DNA of 6,284 nt from Ktedonobacterales bacterium (GTDB taxonomy: Bacteria > Chloroflexota > Ktedonobacteria > Ktedonobacterales > JADMIN01). Location: positions 1 to 6,284 of the forward strand of contig JADMIN010000164.1 of the NCBI GenBank assembly GCA_015478575.1, given 5' to 3'. Shown here one piece after another: positions 1 through 5,770 of this stretch; the first letter of the stretch is position 1; every line of letters begins with the position of its first letter. A program made the translations under genes and the position numbers. The notes under the pieces were generated by a model. It worked only from the letters and a program-made list of their open reading frames with translations, searched no databases and was not told where the DNA came from.

Positions 1-2630
1 GTCCAGATGATGACGTACGCCGCCAGCAATGTGAAGACGGGCAGCACCGGATAGAGATAGCGATCAGCGGTGAGACTGAAGAGCAACATCAAGGAGAGCA
101 GCGGCACGAACAGGAAGACACTGAAGTAGCGTAGCGCGCGATGGCGCGTAAAGAGCGCCAAGATCCCGGCGGCGACCGCCAGGAAGCTGACGACACCGAA
201 GTGTGAGCGCGCGAAGCCGCCGAGCATGGACCCATTGATGAAGAGCAGCCGGATATAGAAGTCGAGGTTGTCCGCGCTATAGCCGACGAGGGGCCGCTGG
301 GTGATATCCGTGCCCAGGATGGGAGGATGGGTCACCTTCGTCAGGTAGTACTGCGCCAGGATGATGGTGATGGCCGCGAGTCCTGAGACCCACCAGTGAT
401 AATTCTTGATCCAGCGCAGCCGCTGCGTCGCGAAGAAGTAGAGCGCGATCGCCGGCAGCAGGATGAACGTCTCTTCATGGGAGAGGTACATCACGACGAC
501 CGCCACCATGCTCAGATAGATCGCGCGTGGACGGGCATCTGGCTGTACGGCGCGATAGAACAGGTAGAGCACGACCAGCGTGAAGAGCTGCGCCTGCGAA
601 TACATCCGTGCCTCGCGCCCCCAGGTAAGCTCGAGCGGCCACAAGAGCAGCAGCGCCATGCCGACCAAGGCGACGCGACGCCCGAAGAAGTAGCTGCCGA
701 CAAAGTAGGTGAGGACCAGGTTCACGACATATTCTGACGCGCCGAACATACGGGTTGTGCTGGCGGCATCCCCAAAGACCGCGATGATGCCGGCTAGCAT
801 ATAGGAGAACAACTCGGCTTTCGGATAGAGAAACCCAGAAAAGAGACGCGGCAGGCCCGTCTGCAGCACGCCATGCGCCGCATTCACGCTCTGGATCTCA
901 TCTTGCCAATACGGCTCATACCCCAGGTTATACATCACCAGCACCAAGCCAACCGTTGCCATGACCACCACCGCGGCACCCGCCGCGAGTTGGCGCGGCG
1001 GCAGGCTGCGCAGGCGCTGTATCGGCAGCCGCGGGCGCGGAAGCGCGAGCGTGCGCCCAGCCAACAAACGGGGCAGCCACAGGATCAGCAGGAAGCTGGC
1101 GATAGCGACCGCGACGAGCATGCCCAACCAGAGCGGCGTATAAGGAAATGGATCGGGAATCAGCGTCTCATTGTTGAGCGCGAGCAGCAGCCCCATCAGC
1201 CCCAGCGCTGGGAGCAGGGCCAGCGCGACGCGATCCACCGCAACGGCCACGCTGGCAGCCTCACGTTGGCCCACGCGCTGTGCCGCGACCGCCGCCGCAC
1301 AGGCGAGGGCGAAGAGCAGCGTCGTGATCACGAGGAGTTGTAGGGTCGAGAGTAGGCTGATTTCCTGGTAGGGAGAGGCGAGCAGCCGATAAGGTTGTGT
1401 CGCGGTGAAGTTCGAAAAGCTCTCCTCATTGGCGGTGGGCCAGGTGGTGGCGGTGGCGCCAGTGATCCAGCCAGGCGAGGCATGCTCCGAGGCGCGCCAA
1501 GAGCCATCGGCGATGCGGCGGGTCAGACTGCCATCCTGATTGATGGCGAGCAGATCGAGCGCCACGGCGGCTGGCTGGACGACCACACCGAACCCTTTGA
1601 GCGTGCCAACGGAGGTGACATGCACCGCCAGGGCGTTCTGCCCCGCATGCACATACGGCGTGACATCATAGATACCCGCGGTCCATTGGGCCTGCCAGGG
1701 CACCGGGTTATTGTTCTGGTCTAAGGAGATCTGGCCTGGCTGTCGCGCCATGCGGTGGCCGTTCAGGTAAATATCGGCGTCGCCGTTGGGCGCGGCGCGC
1801 AGCCAGACCTCACGTGTCTGTGGAAGGGTGATGGAGCCATAGAAGAAGCCATCGCCGGAGGGACCGGCGGAGATCCAGCGTGTGGGCAGTGGCAACTCAT
1901 AGGTGGCTGGATTCATCGCTACCACGCCATCCGGCTCAGGCTGCCCGCTGAGATACGCGGCGCCCTGCCAAGAGGAGTCGTCGAACTTGGTCTGCGCCCA
2001 CGCGATGGTGTTCGTAATGTAGCACGGCTCTTTGACGCGCGTAACGTCATCGGTCGCATGCCATGTGGCATCGGTCGGGAACGTCTGCGACTGGCTGCCG
2101 AACGCCAGCCCGATCACCGCGCGTGCCGCTGGTTGCTGGCCATCACGGTTATCTACACAGAGCGCGACGGCGTTGTTGCCGTTTTGTAGCAGCGGGGCCA
2201 CATCGTAGATATGGGCGCGGTTCACCATGCCGCGCTGGAACTCATCCGAGGTGTCATCTACCAGCGAGCCGTTGACATAGAGCCGGAAATCCTGTGCGGC
2301 CTGAATCGTGACGAAGGCCCCAGTGGGCTGGGTCGCGAGGGTGAGCGACTTGCGGTAATACGCGACGGCGCCGGTTGGGTTGGGCGCGGTGATCCATTGC
2401 GCGCCATGCCAGTTCGGTTGGTAGTCGCGCGTGGGCGGCACTAGTACCACTTGGCGCGCGAAGAAGTTCACGGCGACGAGCGCGGTGAGCAGCACGATCC
2501 ACGACGCCAGATGGACACGGCGCAGCCAGCCCCCCCCGGCGGTTTGCCGCGAGGCGGTGCGCGCTCCCGCGCCTGGTGCGTCCCCAGGGAGGTCGCGGGG
2601 GGTGCCATGAGATCGTGTGATCGTCGCCAT
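1..2630 (-). CDS. GT-C family membrane glycosyltransferase with two N-terminal rhamnosidase-like jelly-roll modules (3' end outside window)
   Basis: One uninterrupted frame runs from an ATG at 2630 to the left edge: 876 codons seen, no stop, so the C-terminus is missing. Layout by residue: cytoplasmic basic tail 1-43; membrane helix about 44-63; soluble region 70-420; then many hydrophobic helices (about 424-448, 464-486, 497-521, 549-570 and further ones to 876). The soluble region holds two similar beta-rich modules (about 74-225 and 249-400) with WI, YVNG/YLNG and YDV..L/YDVTPYV motifs like those of alpha-L-rhamnosidase N-terminal (galactose-binding-like) domains. After helix 549-570 comes WQDEIQS (574-580 region), the acidic first outer loop expected of GT-C enzymes, then WGREARMYSQ (670-679), LSHEE (716-720) and DRYLYPVLP (856-864), all typical of the PMT/ArnT-like superfamily. 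Such enzymes move a sugar from a polyprenyl-phosphate donor on the outer membrane face; donor and acceptor here are unknown. The positive-inside pattern puts the modules and catalytic loop on the same outer side. Start: AAGGAG lies 13 nt upstream, rather far, with a weaker GAGAG closer. The GT-C assignment is firm; the substrate is not. Confidence 0.9.
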   Translation of the reverse strand, partial: MATITRSHGTPRDLPGDAPGAGARTASRQTAGGGWLRRVHLASWIVLLTALVAVNFFARQVVLVPPTRDYQPNWHGAQWITAPNPTGAVAYYRKSLTLATQPTGAFVTIQAAQDFRLYVNGSLVDDTSDEFQRGMVNRAHIYDVAPLLQNGNNAVALCVDNRDGQQPAARAVIGLAFGSQSQTFPTDATWHATDDVTRVKEPCYITNTIAWAQTKFDDSSWQGAAYLSGQPEPDGVVAMNPATYELPLPTRWISAGPSGDGFFYGSITLPQTREVWLRAAPNGDADIYLNGHRMARQPGQISLDQNNNPVPWQAQWTAGIYDVTPYVHAGQNALAVHVTSVGTLKGFGVVVQPAAVALDLLAINQDGSLTRRIADGSWRASEHASPGWITGATATTWPTANEESFSNFTATQPYRLLASPYQEISLLSTLQLLVITTLLFALACAAAVAAQRVGQREAASVAVAVDRVALALLPALGLMGLLLALNNETLIPDPFPYTPLWLGMLVAVAIASFLLILWLPRLLAGRTLALPRPRLPIQRLRSLPPRQLAAGAAVVVMATVGLVLVMYNLGYEPYWQDEIQSVNAAHGVLQTGLPRLFSGFLYPKAELFSYMLAGIIAVFGDAASTTRMFGASEYVVNLVLTYFVGSYFFGRRVALVGMALLLLWPLELTWGREARMYSQAQLFTLVVLYLFYRAVQPDARPRAIYLSMVAVVVMYLSHEETFILLPAIALYFFATQRLRWIKNYHWWVSGLAAITIILAQYYLTKVTHPPILGTDITQRPLVGYSADNLDFYIRLLFINGSMLGGFARSHFGVVSFLAVAAGILALFTRHRALRYFSVFLFVPLLSLMLLFSLTADRYLYPVLPVFTLLAAYVIIW

Positions 2631-2643
2631 CGTCTCTCTTCCA

Positions 2644-2649
2644 CTCCTT
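2644..2649 (-). promoter_or_regulatory. Candidate ribosome binding site of the GT-C gene
   Basis: AAGGAG on the minus strand lies 13 nt before the ATG at 2630, longer than the usual 5-10 nt. A second purine stretch (AAGAGAGA) lies directly before the start and may contribute. The next ATG, at 2608, is out of frame with the long protein, so 2630 remains the best start. Confidence 0.5.
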
Positions 2650-2660
2650 GCGTCTCGTCC

Positions 2661-2677
2661 CGCCTCACACCGAGGCG
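2661..2677 (-). other. Hairpin in the TPR / GT-C intercistronic spacer
   Basis: CGCCTC and GAGGCG form a perfect 6-bp GC-rich stem around a 5-nt loop, inside the 68-nt spacer and about 11 nt before the AAGGAG of the GT-C gene. No T-run follows on the minus strand, so it is not a standard intrinsic terminator. It could affect mRNA processing or translation of the last gene, or be chance in GC-rich DNA. Confidence 0.35.
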
Positions 2678-2698
2678 TCACCGCACGCTTCACGCGCG

Positions 2699-4207
2699 CT
2701 AGTGCAGCCCAGAGGCCGCCTGCCGTGCCGTCGTGTTATAGAAGCCCGTATCGAGGGCAAGCGCTTTGCTCAGCATGGCGCGCTCGCCCACGTAGTCTCC
2801 CATACCGGCGCGGCTGAGCGCGATGTAGGTATAGGCCGTAGACCGCATGTCGTTATCGCTGGTCAGGCGAATGACCGCCTCAAAATCGCGCTGGGCGAAT
2901 TCGTAGGCGTGGGACGTGAACAGCATGCGACCGTGCGTGTAATAGGCGAAGACGTTGTTGGGTTGCAGTTGGATCAGCCGCTCTAGCCAGGGCAGCCCGG
3001 CCTCGAGCGTCGGCAGACCGAGCAGGCTCTGCGGCCGGTTGTAGGCTACCTGATCTTCCACTGGTGTCAGGTAATTCCGATCAAAGTACGCGACATACAT
3101 CTCCAGGGAGGTGGCCACCTGATAGCGCACCACGCTGTCAGCGGGGTACTTTTGGAGCAATCCGGCGCTTTGCTGCCAGGCATCGGTGAAATCGCCCAGA
3201 TCCAGATACTGCGAGGTCAGATAGATCGTGGCGTCTGGTGTGTCGCGGAACGCCAACTCATAGAGGGCTTTGCCGCGCGCCTCGCGATAGGCGGGCAGGG
3301 CGCTCAGGTTGGGATCAAGGGCCTGCGCCTTCGCGAAGAAATCCAGCGCCGCGCTATAATCGCCTTCGCTGAGCGCGGTCTTGCCCGCGTATTGCAGCAG
3401 GATGCCCATCGGGGCGCGGGCAAGGATGACCAGCCCTACCGCCGCCGCCGCCACCCAGAGCCAGCGCCAGACGCCGCGCGAGCTAGGCCGCGCCCTGGGG
3501 CGAGTCGCCACCGCCGCCATTTGGGGTGCCCCCACCACCGCCGCGCCGCGCCCCAGATAGGCGGCGTAGAGGCAGAGCAGGCCACTCACCAGGGGCAGTA
3601 TCACACCCGCGCTGGCCAGCTCAATGAGGAGCGCCATGCGCTGGATCACCGTCGCGAAGTCGAAACCGAAAGCCCAGTAGGGAAAGTGTTGGCGCGGAAG
3701 CGCATAGCCGAGATGCGCTTTGATCAGCAGGCTCTGGGTCTCCTGATCCGCGAGTTGGGTCACCAGCCGGAAATCCACGGTGGTGAACTGCAAGATGAAG
3801 AGCAACGAGACACCCGCCATGAGACCGCCCATGAGCGCGAACGTGCGCCCATGGAGGGGGCGCGCACGCCACCGCGGCCAGCGCCGCTGGCGCCGGTCTC
3901 CCGCCAGCACCATCCTGCCCACGCAGAAGCCGACCACGAGCAGGCACAGAAGGCCATAGGTGAAGGCGCCGATACGCACACGCACGCCCCACCCCAGGTC
4001 GAGCGGAAAGGCCCAGGGGCGATACGCTTGGATCAACGGGACATCTAGCCAGGGAATCACCGCGGCCAGCAGCATGAGCGCGATGGCGACGCCAGCGATG
4101 GCGCGAGCGAGAAGCGCCCGCCCGTGCCCCGCCGTCTGGACCAAGAGCCTCAAGTAGATGACATAGCCGGTGCGGCGCATCCGCGCCACCGCTGATCCCC
4201 TTCCCAT
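2699..4207 (-). CDS. Five-pass membrane protein with extracytoplasmic C-terminal TPR domain
   Basis: 502 residues, ATG at 4207, TAG at 2699-2701. Hydrophobic segments at about 34-52, 80-101, 122-141, 194-217 and 248-267. The loops between helices 2 and 3 (103-121, very rich in Arg) and between 4 and 5 (218-247) are basic and therefore cytoplasmic, which puts the loops 53-79 and 142-193 and the whole part after 268 outside. That C-terminal part is helical with TPR-like units: about 270-299 (SEGDYSAALDFFAKAQALDPN type), 420-450 and 455-487 (MGDYVGERAMLSKALALD type); 320-416 is probably a degenerate TPR or related helical repeat. TPR domains bind other proteins and have no catalytic residues of their own. 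I do not recognise the membrane half as a named family, and no enzyme motif is evident. The start is supported by AGGAAAGG 7 nt upstream. The gene lies 35 nt after the fusion-protein gene and 68 nt before the GT-C gene, so co-transcription is likely. A scaffold role for an envelope glycan or export complex is inference. Confidence 0.85.
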   Translation of the reverse strand: MGRGSAVARMRRTGYVIYLRLLVQTAGHGRALLARAIAGVAIALMLLAAVIPWLDVPLIQAYRPWAFPLDLGWGVRVRIGAFTYGLLCLLVVGFCVGRMVLAGDRRQRRWPRWRARPLHGRTFALMGGLMAGVSLLFILQFTTVDFRLVTQLADQETQSLLIKAHLGYALPRQHFPYWAFGFDFATVIQRMALLIELASAGVILPLVSGLLCLYAAYLGRGAAVVGAPQMAAVATRPRARPSSRGVWRWLWVAAAAVGLVILARAPMGILLQYAGKTALSEGDYSAALDFFAKAQALDPNLSALPAYREARGKALYELAFRDTPDATIYLTSQYLDLGDFTDAWQQSAGLLQKYPADSVVRYQVATSLEMYVAYFDRNYLTPVEDQVAYNRPQSLLGLPTLEAGLPWLERLIQLQPNNVFAYYTHGRMLFTSHAYEFAQRDFEAVIRLTSDNDMRSTAYTYIALSRAGMGDYVGERAMLSKALALDTGFYNTTARQAASGLH

Positions 4208-4214
4208 GAGCGGG

Positions 4215-4222
4215 CCTTTCCT
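4215..4222 (-). promoter_or_regulatory. Ribosome binding site of the TPR membrane gene
   Basis: AGGAAAGG on the minus strand sits 7 nt before the ATG at 4207, inside the 35-nt spacer. It supports this start over the in-frame ATG nine codons further on (4180). Confidence 0.65.
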
Positions 4223-4242
4223 CTTGCTGGCGCATCCTGTCG

Positions 4243-5400
4243 CTAGCTATTGGTGACGATGACCGGCTCGTTATCGGAGAGCTGATATTGGCCGACGAGG
4301 ATGACCTGATCGCCGGGCTGAAGCCCATTGGTGATGCCCACTCGGTCGCCATCGCGCACGCCCACGACCACACGCCGCAGGTGGGCGCGGCCATTCGCGT
4401 AGATGAAGACGATGGAATCTGAACCGGGGTTGATCACCGCTAGCTCTGGCACGCTCGTGTATTGTCCCTGGCTGGTGACGCGCGCGTAGACCCCTTCACC
4501 GATGAAGAGGTTGTTGGAGGGGTTGGGCACGGTGATGAGCACTTGGAACGTGCCACTACCAGGCGTGGTCAGGTTGGGGTTAATGCCGGAGATGGTGCCT
4601 CTGAACGTTTGGTTTGCCGTTGCGATAGGGTCTACCTCGGCCGGCTGACCGATCTTCACCTCGCCCCGGTGCTCGAGCGGAAATTGCGCTGAGACGTAGA
4701 GGCTGCTCAGGTCATCCACCGTAATGAGCGTCTGATTGGCGTAGAAGAGGCTGCTCGAGGTCACATTGATGGCCGTGACGGTCCCGGTGTATTTCGCGAT
4801 GATGTTGCCGTTGTTGTACTCCGCTGAATGCAGCTTCGCGTAGAGCGTCTGATAGAGCGACTGCGCGACCTGCTCCTGCTGCTGGGCCAGCGCGATCGTC
4901 TGGTAGGGGGTACCGCTCTGCAGCAGCGCTTGGACGTACTGCTGTGCTGACTGGTATTGGACGAGCGCGTTCTGCAACTGCTGCTGGAGATCAGCGCTAT
5001 TGAGCGTCATGAGCGTCTGGCCCGCCGTGACCTGCTGTCCGACATGGACGCTCAATGAGACCACCTGCCCGTTGACGGGGTAGGCGATATCCTGTTCGTT
5101 GACGGCCTGCGTCAAACCACCGCCGCCCACGTAGCTCGTGAGTGTCTGCGTCTGAGCGGTATAGAGTTGCACGCGCGGCGTTGAGCCAATGAGCTTCCCT
5201 ATGCCAAAGAGGGCAATGACGAGCGCGAGCACGAGCACGAGCGCGCCGAGGATGACCTTACGGCGGCGCGGCAGCCCGCGCCCCCGGATCTCCTGTTGCG
5301 CGGGCATCTGGGCCGTATTCACGTCACTCCAATCATCCCGCGCGCCAGCGACCGGTGGCGTCTGGGCCATCGTCCCGCGGGGGGTGTAGTTAAGCCCCAT
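4243..5400 (-). CDS. HlyD/RND-type membrane fusion (periplasmic adaptor) protein
   Basis: 385 residues from an ATG at 5400 to TAG at 4243-4245. Domains by residue: hydrophilic cytoplasmic tail 1-48 ending in a basic cluster (RGRGLPRRRK); membrane anchor 49-72; first half of the lipoyl-like domain about 105-133 (YPVNGQVVSLSVHVGQQVTAGQTL, the typical G-x-V-G-Q-x-V-x-x-G-Q pattern); a short Gln-rich helical hairpin about 136-192; second lipoyl half about 198-228 (AKYTGTVTAINV); beta-barrel about 232-310; and a membrane-proximal beta domain about 315-385 (VVVGVRDGDRVGITNGLQPGDQVI). This is the full architecture of MacA/AcrA/YknX-like adaptors, which couple an inner-membrane transporter to a substrate or an outer duct. 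There is no lipobox; the protein is anchored by an N-terminal helix. The helical hairpin is short (roughly 25 residues per helix), which argues against a long TolC-docking hairpin. No transporter gene is visible beside it. The ATG at 5400 is chosen over an in-frame TTG at 5418 because the TTG overlaps the AGGAGG Shine-Dalgarno. It is the first gene of the likely three-gene unit. Confidence 0.92.
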   Translation of the reverse strand: MGLNYTPRGTMAQTPPVAGARDDWSDVNTAQMPAQQEIRGRGLPRRRKVILGALVLVLALVIALFGIGKLIGSTPRVQLYTAQTQTLTSYVGGGGLTQAVNEQDIAYPVNGQVVSLSVHVGQQVTAGQTLMTLNSADLQQQLQNALVQYQSAQQYVQALLQSGTPYQTIALAQQQEQVAQSLYQTLYAKLHSAEYNNGNIIAKYTGTVTAINVTSSSLFYANQTLITVDDLSSLYVSAQFPLEHRGEVKIGQPAEVDPIATANQTFRGTISGINPNLTTPGSGTFQVLITVPNPSNNLFIGEGVYARVTSQGQYTSVPELAVINPGSDSIVFIYANGRAHLRRVVVGVRDGDRVGITNGLQPGDQVILVGQYQLSDNEPVIVTNS

Positions 5401-5409
5401 CGGAGCCTT

Positions 5410-5415
5410 CCTCCT
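5410..5415 (-). promoter_or_regulatory. Strong Shine-Dalgarno of the fusion-protein gene
   Basis: A perfect AGGAGG on the minus strand, inside GAGGAGGAAGG, lies 9 nt before the ATG at 5400. It decides the start: the upstream in-frame TTG at 5418 would make this site part of the coding sequence. Confidence 0.8.
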
Positions 5416-5424
5416 CAAGCCAGT

Positions 5425-5455
5425 ATCATAGAGCGCATACTTACGCCCTTCTCAG
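5425..5455 (-). promoter_or_regulatory. Candidate sigma70-like promoter of the three-gene unit
   Basis: On the minus strand TATGAT (5425-5430) matches the -10 consensus at five of six positions. CTGAGA (5450-5455) is a 4/6 match to -35, but with a long 19-nt spacer. Transcription would start close to the Shine-Dalgarno, giving a short leader. The -10 is reasonable and the -35 weak, so this is tentative. Confidence 0.3.
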
Positions 5456-5495
5456 AGAGACGCCTGATGGGGCGCCCATCGCTCCCGGACCCGGT

Positions 5496-5514
5496 CGCGT
5501 ACACGCCGCGTACG
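5496..5514. repeat. CGTAC inverted repeat / CGCGTAC direct repeat
   Basis: CGTAC (5498-5502) and GTACG (5510-5514) are a perfect 5-bp inverted repeat around 7 nt. The same stretch also reads as two direct copies of CGCGTAC (5496-5502 and 5507-5513) with an 11-bp period, about one helical turn. It lies about 100 bp upstream of the fusion-protein start, where an operator could sit, but the arms are short. Confidence 0.35.
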
Positions 5515-5532
5515 TGAGGGCCGCGCCATCTC

Positions 5533-5559
5533 TACCGGATATCGGCACTATTGTACCGG
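5533..5559. repeat. Two TACCGG boxes spaced 21 bp apart
   Basis: TACCGG occurs at 5533-5538 and 5554-5559 (CCGGTA on the minus strand), start to start 21 bp, i.e. two helical turns, so both would face the same side of the DNA. The stretch between them is more AT-rich (ATATC, CTATTG) than its surroundings. A tandem TTGACTTGAC on the minus strand (5559-5568) abuts and could supply a -35, though no well-placed -10 follows it. Confidence 0.35.
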
Positions 5560-5593
5560 TCAAGTCAAGCGCGAGCGCCTAGGGGCCGCGTCT

Positions 5594-5610
5594 AGGGCGT
5601 GGCCCGCCCT
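5594..5610. other. GC-rich hairpin in the intergenic region
   Basis: AGGGCG and CGCCCT form a perfect 6-bp stem with a 5-nt loop. It lies 160 nt beyond the epimerase stop and is not followed by a T-run on either strand, so it is at best a weak or factor-dependent terminator. Confidence 0.3.
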
Positions 5611-5770
5611 CTTCGCCGGTCAGCTTGGCGGCGCGGGCGTCGTCACCTCTCCCCCAGCGCTGCCCCTTCCTCAATAACGAGTGGCGCGCCGAAAGTGGTA
5701 GCCAGGCGGAGAAGGATGCCGCTGAGGATGCGTGCCGCTCGCCCGCGCCGTATCACTGCTCGCGCCGCTG

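Larger units (their letters stand above)
5401..5770. other. Intergenic region between epimerase and fusion-protein genes
   Basis: About 370 bp without a convincing gene. Read on the minus strand it contains, in order: a GC-rich 6-bp hairpin without T-run (5594-5610); a TTGACTTGAC tandem (5559-5568); two CCGGTA boxes 21 bp apart (5533-5559); an inverted/direct CGTAC cluster (5496-5514); a possible -10 (5425-5430); and the Shine-Dalgarno. Only tiny or antisense frames cross it. It probably ends the epimerase transcript and starts the next unit, but no canonical terminator is visible. Confidence 0.6.

Noticed and set aside
396..2444. Several plus-strand frames across the GT-C gene (e.g. 396-737, 873-1343, 1755-2189)
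   Set aside because: They are antisense to a continuous coding frame with recognisable GT-C motifs, and their own products show no motif.
2254..2668. Two short minus frames (2254-2502 and 2468-2668) near the start of the GT-C gene
   Set aside because: Both are shadow frames of the GT-C reading frame that starts at 2630; they would matter only if the eight-G tract length were wrong, and the 2630 frame is already open throughout.
3152..4048. 298-codon open frame on the plus strand
   Set aside because: It is fully antisense to the TPR membrane gene, is rich in Arg/His/Glu/Gln/Pro as expected for a GC-rich shadow frame, and shows no domain; the minus frame has clear helices, TPRs and an RBS.
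3621..4394. 257-codon minus frame
   Set aside because: It overlaps both the TPR gene and the end of the fusion-protein gene in another frame, has low-complexity Ala/Arg/Gly/His composition and no family motif.
5401..5418. TTG start at 5418 for the fusion protein
   Set aside because: The first codons would be the AGGAGG Shine-Dalgarno itself; ATG 5400 with a 9-nt spacing is clearly better.
5452..5529. 25-codon Arg-rich minus-strand frame that could be a leader peptide
   Set aside because: It has only a weak purine stretch before its ATG, lies upstream of the better promoter candidate, and shows no attenuator structure around it.
5683..5690. 8-bp palindrome GGCGCGCC
   Set aside because: A single GC-only palindrome is expected by chance in DNA of this composition and has no partner or context.
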